The position numbers and the translations under genes are program-made. 54,351 nucleotides of DNA from Acetobacteraceae bacterium (lineage in GTDB: Bacteria > Pseudomonadota > Alphaproteobacteria > Acetobacterales > Acetobacteraceae), in the NCBI GenBank assembly GCA_003506895.1, contig DNXO01000084.1:258131-312481 (forward strand), read 5' to 3'. Position 1 is the stretch's first letter; each line of letters begins with the position of its first letter. The notes under the pieces were generated by a model. The model did no database searches. It had not been told where the DNA came from and was given only the letters and a program-made list of their open reading frames with translations. Positions 16,752 through 26,176 of the stretch are shown here, one piece after another.

Positions 16752-19700
16752 CTAAACCCGCCGCAGGTCCAGCGTCCTCGGGTGCTCCCGCGACCGCTGC
16801 ACCGCAGGCTCCCGCATCGGCCCCGGCGTGTGCCCGAACGGAAAAAACCGAGCACGGCGGCGGGCTTCGGCTTCGTTCGCATTGACCGGGAAGGTGTCGT
16901 AGTTGCGCCCGCCGGGGTGGGAGATGTGGTACGTCATCCCGCCCACGCTCCGTCCGCTCCAGCGATCGAACACATCCAGCACCAGCGGCGCGTGAACGCC
17001 AATCGTCGGGTGCAACGCGCTGGGTGGGTTCCACGCCTTGAAGCGCACGCCGCCGACATACTCACCCTCGCGATCCGTGCGCGTCAGCGGCACCGCCGCG
17101 CCGTTGGCGGTCAGCACATAGCGCTCATCCACCCAGCCGGAGACCTTGGCCTGCACGCGTTCCACCGAACTATCGACATAGCGGACAGTGCCGCCGGCCG
17201 CCTGTTCCTCGCCCAACACGTGCCAGGGTTCCAGCGCGTTCCGCAGTTCCAGGTCGATGCCGGCGAAATCCACGTTGCCGATATGCGGGAACCGGAACGC
17301 CAGATGCGGCGCGAACCAGTCCGGGTCCATCGGGAAGCCAAGCGCGCCGATCTCCTCCAGCGCGCCGCGGAAATCCTGTTCGACGAAGTGCGGCAGCATG
17401 AAGTCGTCATGCACCCGCGTGCCCCAATGGATCAGGGTCCGCTCATAGGGACGTTCCCAGAATGCCGCGACCGCCGAACGCATCAGCAGCACCTGCGCCG
17501 CCGACATCCGCGCGTGCGGCGGCATCTCGAACGCTCGGCATTCCACCAGCCCGCGCCGGCCGGAGGCACTGTCGGGTGAGTACATCTTGTCGATGCAGAA
17601 CTCGGTCCGGTGGGTGTTGCCGGTCATATCGGCCAGGATATGGCGGAACAGGCGGTCGGTGACCCAGGGGGCGACCGGCTGCTTCGCCTTCACCTGGGCG
17701 AAGGCGATCTCCAGTTCGGCCAGACTGTCCTGGCGCGCTTCGTCCACGCGCGGGTGCTGGCTGGTCGGGCCGATGAACTGGCCGCTGAACAGGAACGACA
17801 GGCTGGGATGGTTGTGCCAGAAGCCGACCACCGACTTCAGCAGGTCGGGTCGGCGCAGGAACGGCGAGTCCTCGGGCGACGCCGACCCCATCACCACATG
17901 GTTGCCGCCGCCAGTGCCGACATGGCGGCCATCCAGGTTGAACTTCTCGGTTGCCAGCCCGACCTGGCGGGCTTCCTCGTAAAGCTCCTCGGTCAGCTTG
18001 ATCTGTTCCGCCCAACTCGCGGTCGGGTGGGTGTTGACCTCGATCACGCCAGGGTCCGGCGTGACGGAGAAGTGCAGCAGCCGATCGTCTTCGGGCGGGA
18101 GGTAGCCTTCCATCACGATCTTCCGTCCGGCCTCGGCGGCGGTTTCTTCTACCGCGGCCGTCAGCGCCAGCCAGTCCTCGATGGAGAACAGCGGCGGGAA
18201 GAAGACGTGGATCAACCCGTCCCGGGCTTCGACCGCCAGGGCGGTGCGGACAACGCTGGGATCGCCTTTGCCGATGACCGGCAGTTCCTGCTGGACCGGA
18301 CGGAAGTTCTCGATGCTGCTGGCCGAGCCTTGCGGCTGGCGCGATTGCAGCGCCTGCCGGGTCGGCAGCTTCTCCTTCGGCGCGAACGGATCGGGTTCCA
18401 CGTCGTATTCGGCGTGTTCGGGATCGACCCAGGGCAGGGACTCCAGCGGCAGGCGCAGGCCCACCGGGCTGTCGCCGGGAATCAGGAACATCTCACCGGC
18501 CTTGAAGAACCATCTGCCGGACTGCCAGCGGCGCGTGCCGCCATCGATCACGCGGCGTAGCGGCAGCACGCTGCCAACCACGCTGGACAGGCCTTGGGCG
18601 TAGATGCGGGCCAACCGAGCACGCTCCAGCGGGTCGGCCAGCTTGGAATCGTCGGCCAGGACGTTGACCGGCAGGCGATGCTCTTTCCACAGGTAGTAGT
18701 GGATGTCCTCATAGGCCGGGATGACCAGCGCTGGATCGACCTGCAGGCGCTCCGCAAGGCTGCGGGCGAAGGCGGTCGCCTCCCGGGCGGTGGCGTTGTC
18801 GGTGTCGTCGTCGGAGGCGAGCAGGGACGGGTCGTTCCACACCTTCTCGCCGTCGGCACGCCAATGGCAGTGTAACGCCCAGCGCGGAAGCTGCTCGCCG
18901 GGATACTGCTTGCCCATGCTGTGGTTCAGCACCGCGCCGGGTGCCCATTTGTCCATCAGCCGGTGGATCAGCCGGCCGGCATAGGCGCGCTTGGTGGGGC
19001 CGAGTGCGTCGGTGTTCCACTCCGGCGCATCCATGTCGCCGGCGGCGATGAAGGTCGGTTCGCCGCCCATCGTCAGCCGCACGTCGCTGCGCTTCAGTGC
19101 GCGATCCACATCCCGGCCGCGCGCCAGGATCGCCTGCCATTGCGCTTCGGTATAGGGCTTGGTGGTGCGCGGCGTTTCCTTGATGCGCGTCACCGACATG
19201 GCGAAATCGAAGGTGGTTTCGGCCTTCTCCATCAGCCCGGAAATCGGCGCGGCGGAGATCGGATCGGGGCTGGCGGCCAGCGGAATGTGCCCCTCGCCGC
19301 AGAAAAGACCCGAGGTTGCGTCCAGCCCGACCCAGCCGGCGCCCGGCAGATAGACCTCGGCCCAGGCATGCAGGTCGGTGAAGTCGGCGGTCGGGCCTTC
19401 CGGACCCTCCAGCGGTTTCACATCGGCGACGAGTTGGATCAGGTAGCCGGACACGAAGCGCGCGGCCATGCCCAGATGGCGCAGCACCTGCACCAGCAGC
19501 CATGCGGAATCGCGGCAGGAGCCCTTGCCGCCGCCCAGGGTCTCCTCCGGAGTGAACACCCCCGGCTCCAGGCGGACAATATAGGCGACCTTGGTCTGGA
19601 TCAGGCTGTTCAGGGCGACCAGCTTATTGACCGTCCGTTCCTCGTCACGCGGGATGGCCGCCAGCAGCGCCGCCAGTTGCGGGCCGGGGGTTTCGGTCTT

Positions 19701-20054
19701 GCGGAACGGGGCCAGTTCCTGCTCCAGCACGGGATCGTAGCTGAACGGGTAGGTTTCCGCCTCGGGTTCCAGGAAGAAGTCGAACGGATTGATCGTTACC
19801 ATGTCGGCGATCAGATCGACCGTCACCTCGAACCGGTCCACCTTCTCGGGGAACACGACGCGGGCCAGATGGTTGCCCTGCGGGTCCTGCATCCAATTGA
19901 TGAAATGCGGCTTCGGCTCGACTGTCAGTTCATACGACAGGATGGCGGTGCGGGCCTGCGGGGCAGGGCGTAGCCGGATCGTTTGTGGCCCGAGCGCGAT
20001 CGGACGATCGTAGTGATAGGACGTCTTGTGGGTCAGGGCGACGTGCAATGGCAT
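16752..20054 (-). CDS. Transglutaminase-like / DUF2126 fusion protein
   Basis: An 1100-residue protein. The first about 290 residues are a bacterial transglutaminase-like domain: N-terminal beta region, then catalytic Cys180 (GGKGSCRDSAWLL), His229 (DLHAWAEVYLP) and Asp245 (GLDATSG). The remaining about 800 residues are DUF2126, with EVNTHPTASW, the HVGTGGGNHVV segment and GQFIGPTSQHPR. DUF2126 has been proposed to be a peptide ligase with a glutamine-synthetase-like fold; I recall this as a prediction. Such proteins usually neighbour alpha-E and circularly permuted ATP-grasp genes and are thought to make or cut a modified peptide. Those partners are absent here. The start has only a weak ribosome site; a 15-nt palindrome lies 25 nt upstream. 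Confidence 0.9.
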   Translation of the reverse strand: MPLHVALTHKTSYHYDRPIALGPQTIRLRPAPQARTAILSYELTVEPKPHFINWMQDPQGNHLARVVFPEKVDRFEVTVDLIADMVTINPFDFFLEPEAETYPFSYDPVLEQELAPFRKTETPGPQLAALLAAIPRDEERTVNKLVALNSLIQTKVAYIVRLEPGVFTPEETLGGGKGSCRDSAWLLVQVLRHLGMAARFVSGYLIQLVADVKPLEGPEGPTADFTDLHAWAEVYLPGAGWVGLDATSGLFCGEGHIPLAASPDPISAAPISGLMEKAETTFDFAMSVTRIKETPRTTKPYTEAQWQAILARGRDVDRALKRSDVRLTMGGEPTFIAAGDMDAPEWNTDALGPTKRAYAGRLIHRLMDKWAPGAVLNHSMGKQYPGEQLPRWALHCHWRADGEKVWNDPSLLASDDDTDNATAREATAFARSLAERLQVDPALVIPAYEDIHYYLWKEHRLPVNVLADDSKLADPLERARLARIYAQGLSSVVGSVLPLRRVIDGGTRRWQSGRWFFKAGEMFLIPGDSPVGLRLPLESLPWVDPEHAEYDVEPDPFAPKEKLPTRQALQSRQPQGSASSIENFRPVQQELPVIGKGDPSVVRTALAVEARDGLIHVFFPPLFSIEDWLALTAAVEETAAEAGRKIVMEGYLPPEDDRLLHFSVTPDPGVIEVNTHPTASWAEQIKLTEELYEEARQVGLATEKFNLDGRHVGTGGGNHVVMGSASPEDSPFLRRPDLLKSVVGFWHNHPSLSFLFSGQFIGPTSQHPRVDEARQDSLAELEIAFAQVKAKQPVAPWVTDRLFRHILADMTGNTHRTEFCIDKMYSPDSASGRRGLVECRAFEMPPHARMSAAQVLLMRSAVAAFWERPYERTLIHWGTRVHDDFMLPHFVEQDFRGALEEIGALGFPMDPDWFAPHLAFRFPHIGNVDFAGIDLELRNALEPWHVLGEEQAAGGTVRYVDSSVERVQAKVSGWVDERYVLTANGAAVPLTRTDREGEYVGGVRFKAWNPPSALHPTIGVHAPLVLDVFDRWSGRSVGGMTYHISHPGGRNYDTFPVNANEAEARRRARFFPFGHTPGPMREPAVQRSREHPRTLDLRRV

Positions 20055-20078
20055 TAGGGCGCTCGAGACAATTTGGGG

Positions 20079-20093
20079 GCAAAATATTTTTGC
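20079..20093. promoter_or_regulatory. AT-rich 15-nt palindrome upstream of the DUF2126 gene
   Basis: GCAAAA (20079-20084), a 3-nt centre and TTTTGC (20088-20093) form an exact inverted repeat 25 nt before the minus-strand start at 20054. Its AT content stands out from the surroundings. Position and symmetry suit an operator; the binding factor is unknown. The shared 19-nt element (20102-20120) is immediately upstream. Confidence 0.4.
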
Positions 20094-20123
20094 ACCGCAG
20101 CACGACGCATGGCAACCGCAATG

Positions 20124-20993
20124 CTACGCAACAGCGCGCTTTCCGGCGTTGACCAACCAGCAGCCGGCGGAGGCGACCACCAGCCCGGCGATCGCCAGCC
20201 AGGTCAACCGCTCACCCAGCAGCAACCACGCCAGAAACGCAGCGGTCCCTGGCACCAAATAAAAGTTCGCGCTCGCTCGGGCAGCCGTGCCGCGCGCGAG
20301 CATGGCGGAGTAGAGCCCCATTCCACCCAGCGACGTCATCACGGTGTTCCAGCCCAGCGCCATCAGCGCGCCATCGGTCCAGTCCGCCCGCGGCGTTTCC
20401 AGCAGCCACGCGCCAAGCCCCGAAACCACTGCCGCCGAGACGAACTGCGCGGTCGCCCCCGGAAGCAACGGCACGCCCCGGCAGAACCGGCCGAAATAGA
20501 GCGTCCCGAAAACCAGCCCGAGGACCCCGACGAACGCCAGGGCGAGCCCCTGAAACCGGGACGCACTTTCGAAAGCCGCGTGGCCCACGACAAGCCCGAC
20601 GCCGGCCATGCCCAGCGCCAACCCCAGCCATTGCCGCGCGCGCAGCCGCTCGTGCAGCAGCACGACGCCCAGGATCGCGGTCAACAGTGGGGTCAGCGAT
20701 TGCACCAGAGCGATCTGTGCCGCCGGTGCCAGCAACAGGCCCACATGCGGCGCCATGAGGCCCACGGCGTTCAGCGACGCCCCGGCGACCGCGCAATGCA
20801 ACCAGCGCCATCGCGCCAGAGGGCGCCACGATTGCCGCGAAACCAGCATCAGCACGACCAGAACGGCCGCACACCCCGCCATGCGGATCGCCACGAACAA
20901 CAACGGCGAGAGGTCCCGCAGCCCCGCCTTCGAGGCGATGAAGGACGAACTCCAGAGCAGGACGAACAGGAAAGGGGCGAGCCGTGTGAGCAT
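20124..20993 (-). CDS. EamA/DMT-family permease
   Basis: A 289-residue inner-membrane protein with about ten hydrophobic segments in two EamA halves (about 5-135 and 145-280). Typical signatures are the opening LFVLLWSSSFIASKAGL, the end-of-first-half LTPLLTAILGVVLLHERL and the end-of-second-half PGTAAFLAWLLLGERLTW. The family exports or imports amino acids, nucleotide sugars, drugs or other metabolites; substrate cannot be read from sequence. It is on the same strand as the DUF2126 gene downstream (70-nt gap with the palindrome), so its own promoter and that of the next gene are probably separate. Confidence 0.9.
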   Translation of the reverse strand: MLTRLAPFLFVLLWSSSFIASKAGLRDLSPLLFVAIRMAGCAAVLVVLMLVSRQSWRPLARWRWLHCAVAGASLNAVGLMAPHVGLLLAPAAQIALVQSLTPLLTAILGVVLLHERLRARQWLGLALGMAGVGLVVGHAAFESASRFQGLALAFVGVLGLVFGTLYFGRFCRGVPLLPGATAQFVSAAVVSGLGAWLLETPRADWTDGALMALGWNTVMTSLGGMGLYSAMLARGTAARASANFYLVPGTAAFLAWLLLGERLTWLAIAGLVVASAGCWLVNAGKRAVA

Positions 20994-21341
20994 CGCGGCT
21001 CCTAGCGGAAGGACAACACCACTCTACCTACAAGCACCGCCCGGTTCCGCCAAATGTCCGGGGGTGTCGCGGTGGTTTTGACCGTCGGAGTGTCGCCCAA
21101 ACCGCGTTTCGTGAATCTCCACCGAGCGCCTGTGGGTTGTTCCAAGGAACGGTCAACTAACCGCGCGAGGCGCTCCCAATATGCGTAAAACACAACGAAC
21201 GACGCCGCCTTACCGGCGTGACACCTTTCCGCGTCAATCCGTGTATAAATCCAGAAAACCCGTGATGGACCTCTTCTCGCCCCAGACCCTTAAAGTCGGG
21301 CTGATGTTGCCCTGAGTCCGCCAGCGGAACAGCCCACACCT
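20994..21341. other. 348-nt gap without a supportable gene
   Basis: This lies between cydX and the EamA gene, both on the minus strand. Short open frames occur on the minus strand but show no family pattern, no ribosome site and no codon bias like their neighbours. The stretch should hold the 3' end of the cyd operon and the promoter of the EamA gene; I could not pick a convincing terminator or promoter. Confidence 0.5.
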
Positions 21342-21446
21342 TCAGTCCGGCAACCCTTTCCCAGGCGCCAGTTCCAACCAAAGCGCGTTCAGCGCCGCGA
21401 ACGCCGCCGCGAAACTCAGGCCGAGTATCCACGAGAAGTACCACAT
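21342..21446 (-). CDS. cydX: Cytochrome bd oxidase small subunit CydX
   Basis: A 34-residue single-span membrane peptide beginning MWYFSWILGLSFAAAFAALN and ending ALWLELAPGKGLPD. The MWYFSWILG opening, one transmembrane helix and the NALWLE motif are diagnostic for CydX, which binds CydA and stabilises the haem b595/d site. It starts 12 nt after the cydB stop, in the usual cydABX order. The CDS is very short, but its sequence and position leave little doubt. Confidence 0.93.
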   Translation of the reverse strand: MWYFSWILGLSFAAAFAALNALWLELAPGKGLPD

Positions 21447-21458
21447 AACGTCAGTTCC

Positions 21459-22598
21459 CTAGTAGCTGGTATGCAGGTCGGCCTCGATCTGCGCTTCCGT
21501 CACCGGCCCGCGCAGCACGCGATAGACCCAGGCGGTATAGACCAGTACGATCGGCAGCAGCACCACCGTCGCCACGGTCATGATCAGCAGCGTCGTGGCC
21601 GAGGAGGATGCGTCCCACACGATCAGGCTGGAATCCGGGGCCAGCGAGGATGGCATCAGGAATGGAAACATGCTCAGCCCGGCGGTCGCGATCACCGCGG
21701 CGATGGCGATGCCGCTGAACAGAAACGCCAGCACCCGCAGCCGCCGCGTGCGCAGCAGCAGGGCCGTCAGCAGCGCGCTTGCCACCCCCAGCCCTGGTGC
21801 GAGCATGAACCACGGTTGAGCGGTATAGTTGTTCATCAGCGCGCCGGACTGAAGGACGACATGCTTGGCCAGCGGATTGGACGGGCCGTTCACGCCGCCG
21901 AAGGATTGCAGCGCATAGAAGTCCAGCCGGGACGCCCAAAGCCCACCCGCCACGAACAGGACCGCCAGCAGGATGGCGGCCAGCGTGCCGGCATTCTGCG
22001 CGCGTTCCCTCGGCGCGCCTTCGGTCTTGCAGGCCAGCCAGGCCGCGCCGTGCATCGTCAGCATCGTGACGCTGACGATTCCGCACAGCAGGGCGAACGG
22101 ACTGAACAGCCCGAACACGGAGCCCGCATAGGTCATGCGCAACGTATCGTCGAACTGGAACGGCACCCCCTGCAGCACGTTGCCGAACGCGACACCAAAG
22201 ACCAGCGACGGAACCAGGCCACCCGCGAACAGCGCCCAGTCCCACGTCGTGCGCCAGCCTGCGCCGGGTAGCTTGCTGCGGAATTTGAAGCCCACCGGGC
22301 GCAGGATCATCGCGCACAGCAACAGCAGCATCGCCAGGTAAAAGCCCGAAAACGCGACGGCGTACAATGGCGGCCACGCGGCGAAGATGGCCCCCCCGCC
22401 CAGGATGAACCATACTTGGTTGCCTTCCCAGACCGGCCCGACCGTGTTGATGACGATCCGCCGCTCCATATCCGTGCGGCCGATCCAGGGCAGCAGAATG
22501 GCGGTGCCCAGATCGAACCCATCCATCACCGCGATGCCGATCAGCAGCACGCCCAGCAAGGCCCACCAGAGCAGGCGCAGGATTTCGTATTCGGGCAT
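21459..22598 (-). CDS. cydB: Cytochrome bd ubiquinol oxidase subunit II
   Basis: A 379-residue inner-membrane subunit with about nine transmembrane segments. The start at 22598 (MPEYEILRLLWW) is chosen over an upstream in-frame ATG because AGGAG sits 6-7 nt before it and the family opens this way. MDGFDLGTAILLPW and GPVWEGNQVWFILGGGA are the CydB signatures. With CydA it forms the quinol oxidase that reduces oxygen to water and is less sensitive to sulfide and cyanide than haem-copper oxidases. The ribosome site overlaps the cydA stop region (10-nt gap). Confidence 0.96.
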   Translation of the reverse strand: MPEYEILRLLWWALLGVLLIGIAVMDGFDLGTAILLPWIGRTDMERRIVINTVGPVWEGNQVWFILGGGAIFAAWPPLYAVAFSGFYLAMLLLLCAMILRPVGFKFRSKLPGAGWRTTWDWALFAGGLVPSLVFGVAFGNVLQGVPFQFDDTLRMTYAGSVFGLFSPFALLCGIVSVTMLTMHGAAWLACKTEGAPRERAQNAGTLAAILLAVLFVAGGLWASRLDFYALQSFGGVNGPSNPLAKHVVLQSGALMNNYTAQPWFMLAPGLGVASALLTALLLRTRRLRVLAFLFSGIAIAAVIATAGLSMFPFLMPSSLAPDSSLIVWDASSSATTLLIMTVATVVLLPIVLVYTAWVYRVLRGPVTEAQIEADLHTSY

Positions 22599-22608
22599 GG
22601 ATCGGCTC

Positions 22609-24162
22609 CTATTCCGCAACCGCGACGAATGGCGCGGGCTTTGGGGCGGGTGGCGCCAGATCCGGCCCCCGGCGGATCGTGCGAAGCATCAGGAACACCT
22701 CAACCACCGCCAGCACCGAGTAGAACAGCACGAAGGCGGACAGCGAAATCCACACGTTGCTCGCGGGAATATTGGAAACCGACAGGAATGTCGGCAGCAC
22801 GCCATCCACGCTCCATGGCTGGCGGCCCACTTCGGCGACGATCCACCCCAGTTCGGCGGCGATCCAGGGTAGCGGCAGCGACCACAGCGCCAGATGCAGC
22901 AACCAGCGGTGCTGCTCCACCTGACGGCGGGATGCCATCGCGAACATCGCACCGAACAAGGCGATGAAATAGAATCCCAGGCCGACCATGACCCGGAAGC
23001 TGAAGAACAGCGGCAGCACGGGCGGGATCGTGTCGTTGGCGGCGGCCGAGATCTGCTGTTCGGTGGCGTCCGTCACCTTCGGCGTGTACCGCTTCAGCAG
23101 CAGCCCGTAGCCCAGGTCGCCCACGTGCGCGTCGAATTGCTGGCGGGCGGCGGCATCGTCTGGATGGGCGCGTAACGTCTCCATCGCCCCATAGGCAAGC
23201 ATGCCGCTGGCGATCCGGGTCCGGGCGGAGGCAACCAGGTTTTCGATGCCCTCCACCTGACCTGAAATCGAGCGTGTCGCGATCAGGCCGAGCGCCCAGG
23301 GCACTTCCAGGGCATATTCGGTCTTGTGGGTGGCGATATCGGGAAGGCCAATGACGGTGAAGGACGCCGGCGCGGGTTCGGTGTGCCACATCGCCTCGAT
23401 GGCGGCGATTTTCATCTTCTGGTTTTCGCCCGCCGTGTAGCCGCTCTCGTCGCCCAGGACGACGACCGACAGCGCCGACGCCAGGCCGAAGCTCGCGGCG
23501 ACGGTGATCGAACGAATGGCCAGTCCGCGATAGCGTCCCCGCAGGAGGTAAAACGCGCTGATGGACAGCACGAACATTGATCCGGTCACATACCCGGCGG
23601 ACACTGTATGCACGAATTTCGACTGTGCCACCGGGTTGAAGATCACGGCGAAGAAGTCGGTGACCTCCATGCGCATGGTTTCGATGTTGAACCGCGCGCC
23701 GACCGGGTTCTGCATCCACGCGTTGGCGATCAGGATCCACAGCGCGGACAGGTTGGTGCCCAGCGCCATCAGGCAGGTCACGATCAGGTGCTGCACCCGC
23801 GACAACTTGTTCCAGCCGAAGAAGAACAGGCCGATGAAGGTGGCTTCCATGAAGAAGGCCATCAGTCCTTCGATCGCCAGCGGCGCGCCAAAGATATCGC
23901 CGACATACTGAGCATAGTACGCCCAGTTCGTGCCGAATTCGAACTCCATGGTCAGGCCGGTGGCAACGCCCAGGGCGAAGTTGATGCCGAACAGCATGCC
24001 CCAGAACCGCACCATATCACGCCAGATGGCGCGGCCGGTGGTGACGTAGATACTTTCCATCACCGCCAGCAGCACGGACAAACCGAGCGTCAGGGGGATG
24101 AAGAGGAAGTGGTACATCGCGGTCAGGGCGAACTGTAGGCGAGACAGTTCAACGACATCCAT
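22609..24162 (-). CDS. cydA: Cytochrome bd ubiquinol oxidase subunit I
   Basis: A 517-residue subunit that carries haems b558, b595 and d. His18 (TAMYHFLFIPLTLG) is the expected haem b595 ligand, equivalent to E. coli His19. GRQPWSVDGVLPT is the conserved motif before the C-terminal helix. The total length matches the E. coli-type enzyme with a long Q-loop rather than the short cyanide-insensitive CioA type, and the presence of cydX agrees. It is the fourth gene of the run sqr-trxC-DUF2892-cydA-cydB-cydX. The gap to the DUF2892 gene is 32 nt with no separate promoter evident, so expression probably depends on the sqr promoter. Confidence 0.97.
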   Translation of the reverse strand: MDVVELSRLQFALTAMYHFLFIPLTLGLSVLLAVMESIYVTTGRAIWRDMVRFWGMLFGINFALGVATGLTMEFEFGTNWAYYAQYVGDIFGAPLAIEGLMAFFMEATFIGLFFFGWNKLSRVQHLIVTCLMALGTNLSALWILIANAWMQNPVGARFNIETMRMEVTDFFAVIFNPVAQSKFVHTVSAGYVTGSMFVLSISAFYLLRGRYRGLAIRSITVAASFGLASALSVVVLGDESGYTAGENQKMKIAAIEAMWHTEPAPASFTVIGLPDIATHKTEYALEVPWALGLIATRSISGQVEGIENLVASARTRIASGMLAYGAMETLRAHPDDAAARQQFDAHVGDLGYGLLLKRYTPKVTDATEQQISAAANDTIPPVLPLFFSFRVMVGLGFYFIALFGAMFAMASRRQVEQHRWLLHLALWSLPLPWIAAELGWIVAEVGRQPWSVDGVLPTFLSVSNIPASNVWISLSAFVLFYSVLAVVEVFLMLRTIRRGPDLAPPAPKPAPFVAVAE

Positions 24163-24194
24163 CGGCTCTACTCCAGGTCAAGGCAGCCGCGACT

Positions 24195-24398
24195 TTAGTT
24201 GAAGGCGTTACCAGGCCGGGCGCCGATTGCCTTGAAGAACATTGCCGCTGGGCAGAATCCTGTAAAGCTGGCCTGGATCAGGTTCAGGCCGACGAAGGCG
24301 GTCAGCAGCAGCCACCAGGGGCTGTACAGCCAAACCAGCGCCGCGCTGACCAGCACCATAAATCCCGCGAATGCCATGACGGCTCGGTCGATCGACAT
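24195..24398 (-). CDS. DUF2892 small membrane protein (YgaP-type membrane domain)
   Basis: A 67-residue protein with two hydrophobic helices (about 7-25 and 27-45), followed by the family motif ASFTGFCPAAMFFKAIG. DUF2892 domains commonly accompany rhodanese domains, as in YgaP, or sit in sulfide-oxidation operons; the single Cys in TGFCPA is the conserved one. It is 14 nt from trxC and 32 nt from cydA on the same strand, which supports a role in sulfane-sulfur handling at the membrane. The mechanism is not established. Confidence 0.88.
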   Translation of the reverse strand: MSIDRAVMAFAGFMVLVSAALVWLYSPWWLLLTAFVGLNLIQASFTGFCPAAMFFKAIGARPGNAFN

Positions 24399-24412
24399 CG
24401 GTTAACTCCTTT

Positions 24413-24859
24413 TTAGTTTTTCAGTGAAAGGTTGTCGTGGGTCCATCGCACGATCGCATCGGCATTCATCGCGCCGGCCGATTGTGCGATCGGCTTTCCA
24501 TTCTGAAACAAAAACATGGCCGGGATGCCGCGCACACCCAGGCGGGCGGAGACATCCGGCGCCTGATCGGCGTTCAGTTTCAGCAGCCGCACGCGCGGTT
24601 CCAGGGTCGCCGCGGCACGCTCGAACTGCGGTCCCATGGTGCGGCATGGCCCGCACCACGGCGCCCAGACATCCAGCAGCACCGGGATGCTGTCGGAACG
24701 AATGTGCCGTTCGAACGTGGCCTCATCCACCTCGATCGGGTGTGCGGTGAACAGTTTACCATGGCATTTGCCGCAGCGCGCCTCGGCGGCCGGCCGATCG
24801 GCCGGAACCCGGTTCAACGCGCTGCAGGCGGGGCAGACGATCTGTTCGGATGCGGCCAT
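24413..24859 (-). CDS. trxC: Thioredoxin 2 (TrxC) with N-terminal zinc ribbon
   Basis: A 148-residue cytoplasmic thioredoxin. The N-terminal zinc site is Cys9/Cys12 and Cys29/Cys32 (CPAC...CGKC), and the redox site is WCGPC (Cys69, Cys72). The cis-Pro segment GIPAMFLF is present. TrxC reduces disulfides and can release sulfide from protein or thiol persulfides. It begins 5 nt after the sqr stop, so it is translated with sqr. In this operon it may take the sulfane sulfur produced by SQR or repair persulfidated proteins (inference). Confidence 0.96.
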   Translation of the reverse strand: MAASEQIVCPACSALNRVPADRPAAEARCGKCHGKLFTAHPIEVDEATFERHIRSDSIPVLLDVWAPWCGPCRTMGPQFERAAATLEPRVRLLKLNADQAPDVSARLGVRGIPAMFLFQNGKPIAQSAGAMNADAIVRWTHDNLSLKN

Positions 24860-24864
24860 GATCG

Positions 24865-26148
24865 CTAATCTTTCACGACTTGCTCAAGTTTGGAAATATT
24901 CAACTGACGGAGCAGGAAGCTCTCGTAGAAGGGTTCACTTTCGCCGCTCCGCATCTTGCGGAGGAAGTACTTCTCGAACCCGACCTTCGCCAGATGCACC
25001 CATTTCCCCTTGGCCGACCAGTTAACATTGCGTGGCGGAATTTGCGGCTGGGCGACAAACGCCACGCCGCCGTCGCCGAAATCCGCCAGGCAGATGGCGT
25101 TCCAGGTCGCATGCGCGTTCGGCTTTTCGCCCTTCAGGATGCGGCCGATATTCTGCGCGGTGGCGGTGACCATCGATTCGATCATGAAGCCGGTTTTCGG
25201 CGTTCCCACGGGAACCGGCGTCGGCCCGACCGGCGGGATGGCGACGCAGACGCCGATACCGAAAACCTCCGGATAGCGGGGGTTGCGCTGATATTCGTCG
25301 ATCAGCACGAAGCCGCGCGGATTGACCAGTTTGTCCAGGCCCCGAATCGCCGAAACGCCGCGGAACGGCGGCAGGATCATGGAGAAACCGAACGGCAGCG
25401 TGTGGGTCTTGATGGTGGCGCCGGCATTGTCCACTTCCTCGACCGTCGCGGCATTTTCAGCGATGCTTTTGATCTTGGCGTTGGTGATCCAACTGATGTG
25501 GCGGTTGCGGAACTCGCTCTCCATCAGCGACTTGGTGTCGCCGACGCCGTCCAGCCCCAGGTGGCCGATATACGGTTCCGGGGTGACGAAGGTCATCTTC
25601 ACCTGATCGCGGATGCGCCGTTTTCGCAGTTCGGTGTCCAGGATATACGCGAATTCGTAGGCCGGGCCGAAGCACGATGCGCCCTGCGCGGCGCCAACCA
25701 CGATGGGGCCGGGGTTCTTGCAGAACGCCTCGAACGCGGCATGCGCCTGTTCGGCATGAGCGACGTGGCAGATCGACTGCGTGTGCGCCTTCGGCCCCAG
25801 TCCCTCGATCTCATCGAACGCGAGGTCGGGACCGGTGGCGATCACGAGGTAGTCATAGCTGACGGACTCGCCGTCGTTGAGTTCGACGCGCTTGCCGTCC
25901 GGATCCACGCGACGCGCGCCCTGCAACAGATAGCGCACGCCCTTGCGTTGCATCACGCCGGCGAGGTCCGCCTCGATCTCCTTGCGTTCCCGCCAGCCGA
26001 TTGCCACCCAGGGATTGGACGGCACGAAATGGTAGCGGGGTTCCTCGCCGATCAACGTCAGCCGGTCCCCGGGCCGAAGCTGCGGCACTAATTCGTAGGT
26101 AGCCAGGACGCCGCCCAGGCCAGCCCCAAGAACAACGATTTCGGCCAT
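24865..26148 (-). CDS. sqr: Sulfide:quinone oxidoreductase (type I)
   Basis: A 427-residue FAD enzyme at the inner membrane. It oxidises sulfide, puts the electrons into the quinone pool and leaves sulfane sulfur on cysteine or an acceptor. The FAD motif GAGLGGVLATYEL is at 8-20. The three catalytic cysteines are Cys127 (QSICHVAHAE), Cys159 (GASCFGPAYEFA) and Cys353 (TWNAICLADFGD), matching Acidithiobacillus ferrooxidans Cys128/160/356 as I remember that sequence. YFLRKMRSGESEPFYE is the amphipathic C-terminal membrane anchor. The start at 26148 (MAEIVVLGAG) is chosen because the FAD motif must begin at the N-terminus. It is first gene of the operon that continues to cydX. Confidence 0.95.
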   Translation of the reverse strand: MAEIVVLGAGLGGVLATYELVPQLRPGDRLTLIGEEPRYHFVPSNPWVAIGWRERKEIEADLAGVMQRKGVRYLLQGARRVDPDGKRVELNDGESVSYDYLVIATGPDLAFDEIEGLGPKAHTQSICHVAHAEQAHAAFEAFCKNPGPIVVGAAQGASCFGPAYEFAYILDTELRKRRIRDQVKMTFVTPEPYIGHLGLDGVGDTKSLMESEFRNRHISWITNAKIKSIAENAATVEEVDNAGATIKTHTLPFGFSMILPPFRGVSAIRGLDKLVNPRGFVLIDEYQRNPRYPEVFGIGVCVAIPPVGPTPVPVGTPKTGFMIESMVTATAQNIGRILKGEKPNAHATWNAICLADFGDGGVAFVAQPQIPPRNVNWSAKGKWVHLAKVGFEKYFLRKMRSGESEPFYESFLLRQLNISKLEQVVKD

Positions 26149-26176
26149 TTTTCGCTTCCCAACATGTCCAACCTTG

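Noticed and set aside
20073..21005. Plus-strand open frame of 310 codons opposite the EamA gene
   Set aside because: The composition (Arg, Gln, His, Pro) is that of an antisense shadow; no ribosome site or motif.
21002..21193. Minus-strand open frame of 63 codons between cydX and the EamA gene
   Set aside because: No motif, weak start and no codon bias; kept as unassigned gap.
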